DNA of 64,000 bases from Protopterus annectens. Its lineage: Eukaryota > Chordata > Ceratodontiformes > Protopteridae. The notes below the pieces were generated by a model. That model had not been told where the DNA came from, did not search any database, and saw only the letters and a list, made by a program, of their open reading frames with translations. Positions 12,366 through 23,869 of this stretch are shown here, in pieces. Each line of letters begins with the position of its first letter. The first letter of the stretch is position 1. The DNA is taken from the NCBI RefSeq assembly GCF_019279795.1, contig NC_056725.1:1075094953-1075158952 (forward strand), read 5' to 3'. The translations under genes and the position numbers were made by a program.

Positions 12366-14105
12366 GGTTCATAGAGTCATAGGAGAGTATTAGGCTAATG
12401 TTCCAATATCTCAAGAAAGCTTAGCCATATTTACAATGAAGTTTACAATTTTTAGTAGCTATGCAGATGACGTTCACACAGATATGAGTCTATGCTATGT
12501 TATCTAATACCAACTTCCTCTATGTAATGAGTGCAACACTAGGAGTACCATTACGACTGACCATCCATCGATGTAGGTTGCACCTGAAGAAGGCCAATAA
12601 TGACCTTTGTTATACGTGAATGGGAAGCATGTTCCAGAGAAGAGGCAGTGTCTGAGAGATGTATCTAACTCTCCAACATAATTTATTATGTCAGAGGCTA
12701 GGTTAATATTCTTGGAATGAGTGACTCTTGTACAGTTTGCTTTACTAATGTATAACATTTCCATCATGGATGGATTGGAGACTGCCCTGTAGGCCAGATA
12801 AAGACTGGCCCTTAGTGGTTTGCAGTAGACAGAATACAGTGATACAGCTTTCAGTATTTCTGTGTAGGACTTATTTTTATACCCTGTATCTATGTTTTGA
12901 GAAAACTGTGTGGATGCTCCAGCTGGTACAAATGTGTATTGTGGCACCTGCAAAAGGGTGCATTGTACTGAATTGCTGATGTGATGAGGGCCAAGTACAA
13001 TGGAATTATAACATCCTTTGATGTGGGTGATATGCCCATACTTATGAGTTGTGCCACATAGAATGGACTTGTCACCATCTTGGACATATGGTGGTCAAAA
13101 TTCTGATTACTCTCTACTGAGTACCCAAATCACATATCACTAAGTCTACTCTTAGAGGTGTGCTGTCTACATTGTAAATATCTTGAGTATTTGCTTTCCA
13201 AAAGGGAATAATTATGCTTTTTTGGCCATTTAGTGTGTCTCCATGGCTCTGGCACCAAACATCTGTGTGTGTTAATACTTTCTGCAGTATATCAATAGCA
13301 TTCATGAATTTAATGATTGTCCACAATTTGTAGTCATCCACAAAGATGGTAATACAAAAGCTGTCTAAGTTTACCTTGACCTCTGAGAATTAAGTCCTGA
13401 ACAGGAAAGGGCCTAGTACAGCAACTTGTGTAATGGTCTTGGTTACTGGCCTCTTTCTAGAGGTCAATTCACACACTTTGACAGCATGCGTCCTGTTGGT
13501 GAGTCATTTGACTACCCACTTGGTGACTTAAGTGTTTATGTCCAGTTGAGCCAGGTTATCTGTATTGCTGAGTGTGGATTCTTTTCAAATGCCTTGGCCA
13601 GGTCAGGTTAGGTGGGGTGCACATTCTTTCCTTCATCTATGCCCTTGGTGACCTTCTTGAAGAGGTCGACCAGATTTAACAGACATGATCAAAAATGTGT
13701 TGGATACACAGTCAGATGATTACCTATGTCCTTCTTGATAAGGTCCATGATGATTATTTCCATTGGATTGCACAGGAAACTAGTCAGGCTTATGGGTCTA
13801 TAATTCCCTGTGTTGGGTGATGCTGCCCCTTGTTCAGATGGATGACTATTGCTATCCATCATTCTGCCAGAATATAGCCTGTCTGGAGGGTGTAGTTAAG
13901 TAGGTATCCAACAGTGTCTGGTAGGTCAGGTATTAATTTATTGAAAAGGCAACCTGGGATGTTGTCAGAGCCCACTGATGTCATGGTTTTAGACTTGGAG
14001 TGTGCAAAGATGAGCTGCTCTGTTGAAAAAATAAGCTGAGCAATGTATGCATGTATACTATGGGTGACAACCATTGGGGACAGGAGGATGAAGTTTGATC
14101 TAAAT
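12366..14105 (-). mobile_element. CR1-like LINE fragment (c)
   Basis: The 3' end on the minus strand has the octamer-type repeat CTATGACT CTATGAAC. Reading upstream on the minus strand there are remnants of the RT C-terminus (12890-13087, with a LYLALI block), the region after the catalytic loop (13114-13341, LWTIIKF and THTDVWCQSHG), and a fingers/palm remnant (13859-14074) with VGSDNIPGCLFNKLIPDLPD. About 1.7 kb is retained, more than in copies a, b and d. Several stops and frame changes make it inactive. Confidence 0.85.
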
Positions 14106-14699
14106 CTGTCAACTAGCAGGATGTCTGTTTCCTACAAATGAGTATGGGTGGTGCCTTCCACAACCAGCTCTGCACATAACTGTGTAATCCCCTTAAGATT
14201 TCATACTTGGTTAGAAAATTCTTTGTGACAACATCGCCAAATACAACCTTGGGTATGCATCAAATGCCACACAGTGGAACTGTTAACACATTCATAAGGT
14301 CTACCTATTTCACATCATTACATCAATTGCACATCGTATGCCTATATGTTTATCATAGAAAATGTGTGTGTGAGGGTTCTGATACCAGATATGGACACAT
14401 TACAAATTATGTAAATTTGGTTTATGCATAACAGTTAATGTCACAAATGCTGTTAGTCACACAGTGCTGATGGGTACACCTGAAAACTCCTTGTGAATAT
14501 CAGCACAATTGTGCATATAATAAATTACCAAAGGTTGCAAATGAATCTGAGCTTGATGTATGCTTGTGTATGTAGCAGCATTGCAACATGGGGATGAAAC
14601 AAGGTGAATACGGCCAAGTAATCGGTATGATGTAATATTGCTGTATGTCACATAGCATGTCATAATGATACACACACATACATACAAATATTTCAAGCA
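14106..14699. other. Non-coding, unassigned
   Basis: Short frames on both strands, none recognisable. A small TG/AT-rich patch occurs near 14660-14690. Confidence 0.45.
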
Positions 14700-15195
14700 C
14701 AGGCATTAATGCCCTAATAGCTTGCCAATATACCAAAACACTTGTTCCCATAATAAATGTCCAGGCTGTTCTTAAAAATATCGAAAGTAGTACTTGCTTT
14801 ATTGTAATTTGGTAGTCTGTTGCATGCATCAGCTGCTCTCTCAGAGAACCAATTAGTACACTTCTCATTCCCATATAATCTTCTACATATGCTGCCTGAT
14901 GATTCACCACTACTTTTTAATAACCCCAAACATTCTCAGAGATAGTTGTCTCTAAATGTCCTATATACCTGAATAAGATCTCATCTTAGATATCTGTAAG
15001 TGACATTGTACAAGTTCAGATATTATAGTCTTTCATAATAACTTAAATATTCACATCCATGGATGCCCTTGGTATACTTTTGCTGTAATCTTTCCAGTTT
15101 ACTCATGTTTGTTTTCTTGTAAGTTTTCCAAATTTAAATACCAAGTTGTAAGCATATATGTGACCAAATAACCAAAAATATATACAAATATACGT
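14700..15195 (-). mobile_element. LINE RT C-terminal fragment, 3' piece
   Basis: The minus strand encodes a CR1/L2-group RT tail, with NWFSERAADACNRLPNY followed by FDIFKNSLDIYYG, the usual Trp/Asn-Leu-Pro and Phe-Lys-x-x-Leu-Asp ending of such ORF2 proteins. Upstream, KTNMSKLERLQQKYTKGIHG corresponds to the region just after the catalytic domain. This family differs from the CR1 copies elsewhere in the window. It is separated from a second piece by a palindromic MITE. Confidence 0.7.
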
Positions 15196-15421
15196 TAAGA
15201 AGGGCCGTAGCTCACTACAAATGCTTACTTTCAAAAATCACTTTTAATAGAAAACAAATATTGAACATTGAAGATTGTTCTGATGATGTCTGCAGTTAGC
15301 AGATGAAAGTGCTTAACCTGTGTGTAAAATAATTTTAACCCTCAGGGGTTCATTTTTATTTGTTTTCTATTAAAAGTCATTTTTGAAAGTAAGCATTTGC
15401 AGTGAGCTACGGTCCTTCTTA
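15196..15421. mobile_element. Palindromic MITE (about 226 bp) with ~60-bp arms
   Basis: Arms at about 15196-15258 and 15359-15421 are reverse complements with only a few mismatches, and the ends read TAAGAAGG and CCTTCTTA. Both ends carry a TA, compatible with a mariner-type TA target. The roughly 100-bp centre carries CTGATGA, a stem GTCTGC/GCAGAT and GAAA in the order of a hammerhead core (see findings). It splits LINE reverse-transcriptase sequence. Confidence 0.8.
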
Positions 15422-15660
15422 GTGTAAGTTTTCCACATTGTTATTCCATAGTCAAGTTTGGGTCTAATGTAACTAACAAACAATAACTTCATCATTTCTG
15501 ATTGCCTAGACTTTATAAATCTTTTTAAACAACCTGTTCTTATATAACTATCATTAACCAATTGGTTGATATGATTAGAAAAATTTATAGCTGAATCTAT
15601 CCATATACACAGGTCATTAAATGAATCTACTGTTTCAATCACTGTGTGCTGTTTTAAATA
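15422..15660 (-). mobile_element. LINE RT fragment, 5' piece
   Basis: The minus strand encodes FIKSRQSEMMKLLFVSYIRP followed by KLDYGITMWKTY, matching the conserved R-P-x-L-[DE]-Y block after the RT palm. A related WKTY segment also appears near 15120-15140, so the two pieces overlap slightly in LINE coordinates and may derive from two copies rather than one split element. Confidence 0.65.
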
Positions 15661-15929
15661 GTATTAAATATTCACCTTAAAATTTATGTCTCCCAAATCT
15701 CATATGCTTAATTTTTTATGTTTTTTATCAGCATATTATTTGCCTGTGTCCAAATGGTCATGCTGTGCATTATGTTCAAACATAAATAAGCATGATTTCA
15801 TGGCCAGTAACAGTGTTGCCAGACAGGAAACTGTGAAAAGCAACACAGATGGTGATCCTGTTTACAATAGAGCACAGTCGGTTACCATGTTTGCATGGAA
15901 TGCCACAATGATCACCAGGGCTTAACATA
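15661..15929. other. Repeat remnant similar to 2430-2580
   Basis: Shares scattered words with 2430-2580 in the same order. A plus-strand frame (15686-15925) is open, but I do not recognise its product and do not call it a gene. Confidence 0.4.
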
Positions 15930-16260
15930 TATAGTTGTTATAGCTCTCAATCTCTTAGTGCAAGAAGTCTGGACAAAGCCCAACGTAATGGGGGGGGGGT
16001 GGCAATTACTCAGAAATGGAGACAGATTTCACATATTTGATCTTTAGAAATGTGCTAAAATAAAAAGATTTCTGTTAAGATACATTTTCTGAAGGATTTG
16101 AAGTCTGAAACTCCAATGTATGTAATTATTTGATGACATCAGTCCTGATATCATTCCAGTGATATGGCAGCAAACCACACATTTTATAATGAACAGACCA
16201 AAACATATAATTCACAATTCTGGACATACTATGAAAATCTAGACAGTTGAGAGGTATGAA
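15930..16260. repeat. Interspersed repeat R1, copy 3 (partial)
   Basis: Matches the right third of R1 copies 1 and 2 (order CTCTCAA, AGAAATCTGGA-like, a G-run, ATTTTCTGAA-like, GACATTCTGTGAAAATCT-like). More diverged than copies 1 and 2 are from each other. Confidence 0.6.
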
Positions 16261-17072
16261 AGTTATATATATGGTCCAAACACAGTACAGGACAGTGTAT
16301 ATAGTGCAGATTATTGTGAAATCCCATTCCTGGCATTCAGTAATGAAGTTATGTAAATGATCAGTATGGCTACATGGACTGCCATGTAAAGCAAACACTC
16401 AGGGTAAGTGCGTCTATTGAATAGGGACCAACAGATGAATTGTAGAAATGAACACAGGGAAAGAGGACAGGTGAAACAACCTAATGTACAGCAGATGAGG
16501 GCATGTCAGTGGAAGACAGTTGTAGCAGCAGCAACAATCACAGATCAATATGGTACAGTAGGGACTGCACAGTGAAAATGTGCATTATATGACTGTCACA
16601 CAAGGTAACATATCAATGAGGAAGGTGTCTGCGTGAAATAGGCACCCTTACATGAACAATGAAGAAGGCATCTATCAGGGCTGTTATATACAATTGGAAT
16701 AGGGTGCATATTGTGAAGCTATGCAAACTGATTTGCCTGACTATGACTGAAATCTCAGCAGAGTTCTCAGATAAGTAGGACACAGGTAAAGGCTCAGGGA
16801 CAGCACTAAAAGAGGCATGCACAATCATGAACAACATCAGAATAATACCACCAGTAATCCTATGTCTCCCGTATAACATACATGTGATTTAGAGTGATCA
16901 GAAATAGTTCTGCACACACTTGTACAACTATTATGACATGTCTGCACTCAATGAGGGTAATCAAGCACACAGTCCTGACACTATAAAATCTGCTGGAGGT
17001 GTAAGGAGGGACACTGCTATACCTGTACTTGACATTATGGTCAATATAGGCTGGTTGACTGATGTGCATGGT

Positions 17073-17078
<6 letters not shown>
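16261..17078. other. Non-coding, unassigned
   Basis: No supported gene or repeat. Short minus-strand frames near 16126-16398 and 16613-16879 show no recognisable motif. Confidence 0.45.
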
Positions 17079-17131
<53 letters not shown>

Positions 17132-17335
17132 CTTCAGAATCTCAAATTCCTGTAAACTCGAACTTCATATGGTCGAGATCATATGATCAAGTTTTCAGAA
17201 ACTCGAAATTCCGAAGTAAAGTAAAAAAAAAAAAACAGTCAAACACATCATTTTTGCAGAGGGGGACATGCTTGATCATATGGGCTCAACCACATGAGGT
17301 TTGAGTTTTCAGGAATTCAAGATTCTAAAGTGTTC

Positions 17336-17403
<68 letters not shown>
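17079..17403. mobile_element. Palindromic MITE between two (TA)n tracts
   Basis: A palindrome (about 17130-17332) with roughly 60-bp arms, the outer words being CACTTCAGAATCT and its inverse AGATTCTAAAGTG, is flanked by (TA)n at 17079-17128 and 17339-17403. The centre holds an A13 run. This is what a TA-targeting MITE landing in a TA microsatellite, or seeding one, would leave. Confidence 0.75.
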
Positions 17404-17654
17404 CTATAGGGCCTACAAACCATGCAATGATGTATTTGGATAGACTGAAAGTCATGTCACTGTAACCTGCATTGTATAGGATGAGGTGACTTCTGTCTGG
17501 CCTGCAGACCAGTTTCTGACCCTGCTCTGGTGGGAATAGTGCAGACCCACAAATTAGATACAGCTGATGACATCTGCAATGTTGGTTGAGGAGAATATGG
17601 TAATAACAGTGTCCCACATGCTGGTGTAACAGGCTTGCTGTAATGTCAGGCAAG

Positions 17655-17655
<1 letters not shown>

Positions 17656-17730
<75 letters not shown>
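17656..17730. repeat. (CA)n microsatellite
   Basis: Uninterrupted CA tract of about 37 units. Confidence 0.97.
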
Positions 17731-17733
<3 letters not shown>

Positions 17734-18176
17734 GACTGCAGTGAGAATAGAATCCCTACCTATCTAAGTACACAGACTATAGAACCCAGTACTTTACACT
17801 AGCACCATGGCACAAGTCTGACTTTTACAAGGTTGCAGGACAGCTTATAGTAGATGACATCATCGGGCTTGTTGGAGAGAAGATGTTAGGAGGCCTGCAT
17901 GAAATGGATGTGTAGGCATTTGCAAGTGTCAAAATACTATCACTTCATGGGAGTGGAGGGGTAATGTAGGATAAACACTTATGATCTTCTGTCTAGACAC
18001 ACACCATTGGCTGTAATGAGAACAGAACTCCTACCTATGTAAGTATACAGACTACAGAACTCAGCACTTTTTGCTAGCACCACAGAACAGGTCTGACGTT
18101 TACAAGGCTGCAGGGCAGCTTATAACAGATGACATCAGCAGGGCAGGTTAGAAAGAAGATGTTGAGATGCCTGCAT
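17731..18176 (-). repeat. Two tRNA-like direct repeats, block A
   Basis: Units at about 17731-17906 and 18004-18176 align along their length. On the minus strand each carries a GGTGCTAG A-box-like word and a B-box-like word (GGGATTCTATTCTC in the first), about one tRNA length apart. Related units occur at 36257-36895 at the left of block B, which ties the two blocks together. They are probably SINE-derived. Confidence 0.65.
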
Positions 18177-18177
18177 A

Positions 18178-19640
18178 GGTTCATAGCTTCATAGCTACAT
18201 AGGAGCTTACTTAAATAATGACCCTAGGGTGTTTACAAGGCTAGCCTTGTAAAAACTCAAGTACGCTTATGGAGCATAGTTATATGGTCATTGTTAGCAA
18301 ATTAATTTTGTGATCAACAGTGACTGCCCCTGTCCATGAAGGACATAGGTTCCACACGAGGGGTGAGTTTACAATCACCCATCCAGTTGTCAAGGTTGTG
18401 CTTGAATTGGATCATTGAGGACCACTGCTTCACATGTAATGGGATCCTATTACATTGGAGTAGCAATCACTGGGAGATATATTTGTTTCTCCAGCATCTT
18501 CTGTATATGTCACAAACTAGGTTGAGATCCCTGGAGCAAGTCATTCTTGTCCCATTTGATTTGTGAATGTCCATCCTTTCCAGTAGGGCAGGGTCTGAGA
18601 CTGCTCTGTAGGCCAGGAATAGTTCACCTTTCAGCAGCCTTTATGATACTGAGTACAGTGACAGGACTTTCAGTCTTTCCATGTATGTCATGATTGGAGG
18701 CCCTGGATTCTCTGTGTTTTCTCCAGTTGCTCCAGGTGACTGATGAGGTACAGACAGAAGGGAGCATGGTACTTAACTAGCATTCTGATAAGGGTCAAGT
18801 ACAGTAGAGCTATGACCTCCTTGGTCTTGGACAGGACGCCCTTATTTAGGAGGTGCACAATGTAGAATGTGTGTCTCACCACTATGGACACATAGTGATT
18901 GAAGTTTAGATTGCTATCAACAATTGTTCCCAAGACTCTCAACATTGAGTTTGCTCTTAGAGGGTTGCTATGTATATCACAATTAGCAGGGTTACTTCTT
19001 TGCCAAAGAGGAAAATGAGGCATTTTTTTCCTTTAAGATTCAGTTCATGAATTTGGCACCAATCATTGGTCTGTGTCTACCCTTTCTGAAATATCTTAAC
19101 ATTATTGAAGACTCTACATGATTGCACCCTGTTGACAGTCATCTGCCAACATGGTAAGCCACAGGCCATCTACCTTTGCCTGGACTTCAGAGAAATAGTT
19201 TCCAAACAGTTAAGGCCCAGCAGAGATCCTTTTCATATTTACTGGTAAGTGGTCTAGTGGTGGAGAGGCACTCCCCAACTTTGATTGTGTGTATTCTGCA
19301 AGTGAGCCATTTGGCTATTCATCTAGTAATGTATTGCTTAATCCCCAGCCTGGAGATTTTCTCCATGATACATGAATGGCAGATTGTGTCAAAGGCCTTG
19401 GATAAATCAACATAGGTGGTATGTCCTGGTATCCCTCATGCTTTGGGGACATTATCAAAGAAGTCCAGTAGATTTAATAAGCAAGGTCTAGTCTAGAAAA
19501 CAAAGGGTCAGTTCAAGTGTGTTAAAGGTCACCTATGCCCTTGTGGATAAGGTCCATGATGATTCTTTCCATAGCCTTGCAGATAAGCCTGGTTAGGCTT
19601 ACAGGTCAATAGTTCTAATTCTGCATGTTACCAGACTGAT
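18178..19640 (-). mobile_element. CR1-like LINE fragment (d)
   Basis: The 3' end on the minus strand shows the octamer-type repeat CTATGAAG CTATGAAC. Upstream are RT C-terminal remnants (18688-19023) including VLGTIVDSNLNFNHYVSIVV and LYLTLIRMLVKYHAPFCLYL, then degraded palm-domain sequence to about 19640. It is absent from the corresponding place in block B, so it inserted after the two blocks separated. 5'-truncated and inactive. Confidence 0.82.
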
Positions 19641-20335
19641 GTGCATTTCATATTACATAATCTTTAATAATATTAATTTATGCAGTGCAGTTGATATATG
19701 TGTGAAAAGAGTACTGAGACACCAGGGTTGCAGTGCATGGTGGATGCAACACATGGCTGGATCGTAAATATGTGACATACTGTACTGTTAGACATGGCCT
19801 TCAGTTTAAGTTTCCACATGTAGTTTCATGGCATAAAGATTAAATGGACAGCAAACATCACTAATAATTGTTAATATTTAGTTTTCCATAGCACAGCAAC
19901 CAGCAGGGTTGCAGAACATTTGGCAAAGTGTTTGCTCATATGAGATACACATTTCCTTTTCTTTCCCTGCTTGTGCATATTTAAGCAGTGCACAAATCTG
20001 AGCCACATTGCAAAAAGTCTGAGATTTAGTAGTCAGTCTATGAAACACACCTGCTGCTTAGCTGACTCTGTGGCAGCAGGTGCAATTGCATTGACACATT
20101 TCTTTTTGAGCCTAGGTAACAATGGGCTCGAATCCAGGTATATAAAATACTTTTAAATAAACAGTGATATTGTATTGTCATTATTCTTTATAGTACATTT
20201 AGTATATGTTACTTTATTTTGATGTAGCATAATGGGGTTAAGGGGAGGTGTGCGATGCCAAATTCTGCGTAAGCATAAAGGCCAAAAAGTGAAAGAATTC
20301 ATTGCTTTTTCTGGTACTTATGTATGTTGTGTAAT
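19641..20335. other. Non-coding part of block A
   Basis: No gene. A tRNA-like stretch with a B-box-like GGCTCGAATCC lies at about 20040-20140 on the plus strand. From about 20220 the sequence begins to match 38800 onward in block B. Confidence 0.45.
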
Positions 20336-20889
20336 GTTCTATTTTTTGACCAGATTATAGGTGTTAAAATGGGGTAGACAGGAAAGTGGTGAAATGTGGA
20401 GCAAGCAGGGGTAAGAACAAAAGGAAATCAGTAGAGGAATGTGCTGGAGGGAGTGAGATAGGAAAGAACCATAGCTATCCATTTCTTCAACAGTAAAAAC
20501 TGATAATATGTGCAGAATATTAGCTGAATATGGACTGTCACCTTCAGAGGGAGGGGTGACAACAATGTAATCATATTGTACAGCCAATTGGACAAAATCA
20601 CATGTGTCAAGTAGACATGTGTGAAATGGAGAGCTATGTATGGGACATTTTTTTTTAAATTCAGTAAGAGAGGACTGCTGCATAAGGGACATAGGTATGT
20701 CTAGGCCAGGTAAGCTGAGTAGGTGAGGAAGGCAAACAAGACAAGAGACAGGGACAGTGAGGGGATACAAAATATCGGGGGACAAAATGATTGGAATGAG
20801 GGAGGGTCAACACAAGCTAATGCCCATCAAGCTTGAAGACAGTAAGAATCAAGTCCTCATTCACTGGACTGTCATCATGTCATCACTGT

Positions 20890-22200
20890 CCCTTTACTCT
20901 GCTGGTGGCTGGGGTGCATGACATCTTCTCCTCCTACAGACCATGAGGGTGAGCAGTCTCTCCATCCAGCATAGGCGTACACCTATGGTGCAGTACATGA
21001 CCCTGCCCACCAACCCTGGCATATCCTGTGGGGTGATGAAATCACCACCTCCACCACTGCTTCTAGAGTTTACCACTACACTAGCTTCTGGGGCAGTACT
21101 ACCTGAGGGCACAGGTAGTGCAGAGGTAGCAGATGCAGTGCTACCAGGTTGGCTCCCAGACATGCTAGGCAATGGTGCTGGAGCCAGTGGAGCAGGGGCA
21201 GGCTGATCCACTGGCACTGACATACCTCGCTGTGCTCACTAGAATTTAGTGATGTAGTACATGTGGATGACATGGAGACATTTTGATGACAAATAATAGA
21301 AAATAAAAAAAAAGAGAGCTAAGGATTGGGGTGAGAGAAAAATTAGTACCATCATATGTGACATTCGATGCATTAACCCAATTATACAACTCTTTTAACT
21401 GAAGTATTATATTTAAGTATGCATCCTAACAGATGCACACTATACTACAGATTGCTGACAGTAATCCTTGAAATGTGCATGCATTGCACATATGCGTGTT
21501 CCAGTTATGCAAATTACAGTTAACAGCAGGGCATTTTGCCACTGGTATAGAGTTTTTAATTTAATGTAAATATTAATAAAGATTGTATAGTCATGATTCA
21601 TGGTATTTGAACCCACAACCTCTGACTACAGTCTAATACTTGACTCCTACAATTGCTTTGCACTACAGAATAATACATGCATACTTGCTTTTACAGTTGG
21701 GATATGCATGCTCAATTTGATGCAACTGTATTAAAAAAAATACTACCTTTAACATTTAGAGCTACAATGACACTCCTTTTGTGCTGCATACATGCCACTT
21801 GCTACCCTTAGTCTCTCCATTCAAACAACATGAACCTGCCTATTGAACTCATGTTTGGCAGCAACTGGGGAAAGAACAGAAAAGAGCAGAAGAGCATTGT
21901 GCATACCAGTCTTGCCTATATTTAGCTTTCCAAGTATTATAAGTACTATCTTATTGTCATACTTACACAGCTGTAGGATGTCCATAGCCTGATATTCATT
22001 CAACCTATGGTTGAGAGTATCCCCTTTTCACCTGGGTAGGTCATTAAAATGATGCTTACACTGATCTTCAGTGCATGGGATGCCAGTGGCACTGGATACA
22101 GCCTGGGCCAAACTATAGAACACCTCAGACTTGTACTGGGAGCCAGAATAGTCCACCTGCAGAAGCCTTTGGCTGTGGCACTTTACTAGGACTGCACCTT
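20890..22200 (-). pseudogene. Myb/SANT-like gene of Harbinger-type composite, block A copy
   Basis: Minus strand. A first-exon remnant at about 22000-22200 encodes SQYKSEVFYSLAQAVSSATG followed by a Q-C-K-H-H-F-N-D-L segment, the pattern of the second and third helices of a trihelix Myb/SANT DNA-binding domain. A last-exon frame (20894-21223) encodes a Pro/Ala/Ser-rich stretch and then a C-terminal segment with ITPQDMPGLVGRV and CWMERLL. The same two pieces, in the same order, occur in block B at 39486-40980, so this is a real decayed two-or-more-exon gene. A stop after the Myb segment and missing first-helix sequence show that it is broken. By analogy with Harbinger partner proteins it would bind transposon ends in the nucleus; this is inferred. 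Confidence 0.6.
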
Positions 22201-22900
22201 TGTGCCCTAAACTAGTCAGCTTCCTCTTTAATGACAGCTATGTTTACCAGCCAGACTAGAATAATGGAAACTGATGCTTTCCCACCAATTTGTTATTGCC
22301 TTTACTTGCAGTGCGCAAACCTGAGCAATGATGCCATCAGCATTTACATGATGTTAAGAAGAGACCAGTAGTGCCAATCAGGGAGGAATTAAATAATTAA
22401 AATTGGAAGGTTAATCTGACACTTGGCCTTAGTTTGAGGGGTGTCTAGTGATGTAGCCTGGAAATATATATTGGAAATTGGAAGGTAACTGTTAGGTGAA
22501 CTAAATTTGCAGACATGCACTTGGGGCATAAATGTAATGACCTAACACATTTTTGTTTTATAGACTGATAAAATTGATTTTTACACCATGGGATTCAAGC
22601 CTAGGCATAAGGGACAAAACATTTTCTTCCACAGCATGGATTTTCCATCTTTGCCACAGAAGAAGTGCTGCTCAGACATAGTCAGCAATCATACATAAAT
22701 ACAGGTGATAGTTTGAGGTCTTACACATGTATGTTTGTGACCTGACATAGTTAGTTTATATAGATCCAGTTGTATATGTGTCTTATGTTATTTTGAAGGC
22801 CATGTAAGTCCAGATAGTAGAAATATAGTGGACAATATACCCTCAGTCATGCATCTGAAAAGACAATAATGGTGTCTTATCTCTCACACGTATAATTCAT
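22201..22900. other. Non-coding part of block A
   Basis: No recognisable frame. Contains the left copy (22892-22900) of the 9-bp target duplication of the adjacent MITE. Confidence 0.5.
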
Positions 22901-23189
22901 GGTTTACTATCAAAATTGCGAACGGCACTACGTCGACTGTCATATACTCGAACATGGAAGTTCGAAATCGGTAATGTCAAAGACAAAATAATCAATCTAG
23001 AAATGGTTTTAACATTGGTCGAGGTAGGGGAGATGTTTGTAGTTCGGAATACTACTGAACACCTACCTCGACCCATGTTAAAACCATTCCTAGATTGATT
23101 ATTTTGTCTTCTACATTACCGATTTCGAACTTCCATGTTCGAGTATATGACAGTCGACGTAGTGCCGTTCGCAATTTTGAAAGTAAACC
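22901..23189. mobile_element. 289-bp palindromic MITE with 9-bp target duplication
   Basis: Ends read GGTTTACTATCAAAATTGCG and its near-perfect inverse. The two arms, about 125 bp each, differ at only a handful of positions. Flanking ATAATTCAT occurs at 22892-22900 and 23190-23198 exactly, a 9-bp target duplication. That length fits Mutator-like elements better than hAT (8), mariner (2) or Harbinger (3). No coding capacity. Block B has no counterpart, so the insertion post-dates the block duplication; high arm identity suggests youth or hairpin-mediated correction. Confidence 0.9.
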
Positions 23190-23198
23190 ATAATTCAT

Positions 23199-23860
23199 AT
23201 CAGCTCCACTATCTAAAGTGCTATAAGTGAGAATGAATATAATGGGAAGTCAAATAACAGTAAAAGCGTATGGAATATCCTGCATTAAAATTCAGGATGT
23301 ATATGGCAGTCCTACACTTACACCTGTTGCCACAAGGATGTTGAAATAGCACTTCTCTATTTTTCAATTTATTGCTATAAATTACACTGCAACAAAGTAA
23401 TAATAGGTCACATACCCTGTTGTAGAACACAGAATCAGATGTACTCCAGCCCTACACTTACACCTGCTGCCACAAAGCTAGTTACATGACATTACCTAAT
23501 TTCCTAATCATTCTTAAGTTCTCTCTGTTAACCACCATGCAATGCCACGTAGAGTGTTTGCATGGTGCCCAAAAGAATTAATCAAATGCATCCAGTTTCA
23601 ATTGCCTGAGTCGTGTCTGCAGGTGTTCAATGACTGCAGCTGTTAGTGAACCTTGCTAACTGCCATGCAATTCTGTTAAATGAAGTTGCTCAATGGAAAA
23701 CAAAAATTGCAACAATGTTTGATTTTGACCTTTGCCCTTTTATAGATGCCCTATTTGCAGGTATTCTGCAGGTGTTCTGTCTGTTTCCTGGGTAGGCCAT
23801 TAGTCTTGGCTTGCACACTGCTGCACTTTGCACAAACGAGATAAGCACAGCCAAACCTGA
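23199..23860. other. Non-coding part of block A
   Basis: No gene or repeat assignment. A short phrase (CCTACACTTACACCTG) is repeated at about 23310 and 23452. Confidence 0.45.
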
Positions 23861-23869
23861 CATTCATTT

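Noticed and set aside
20339-20785. 148-codon minus-strand open frame
   Set aside because: Its counterpart in block B (38893-39474) is open in part but shows no shared motif and differs in length; likely 3' UTR or intron of the Myb/SANT gene.
20943-21206. Plus-strand frame opposite the Myb/SANT last exon
   Set aside because: Shadow of the minus-strand Pro/Ala/Ser-rich exon; the block B equivalent differs in content.
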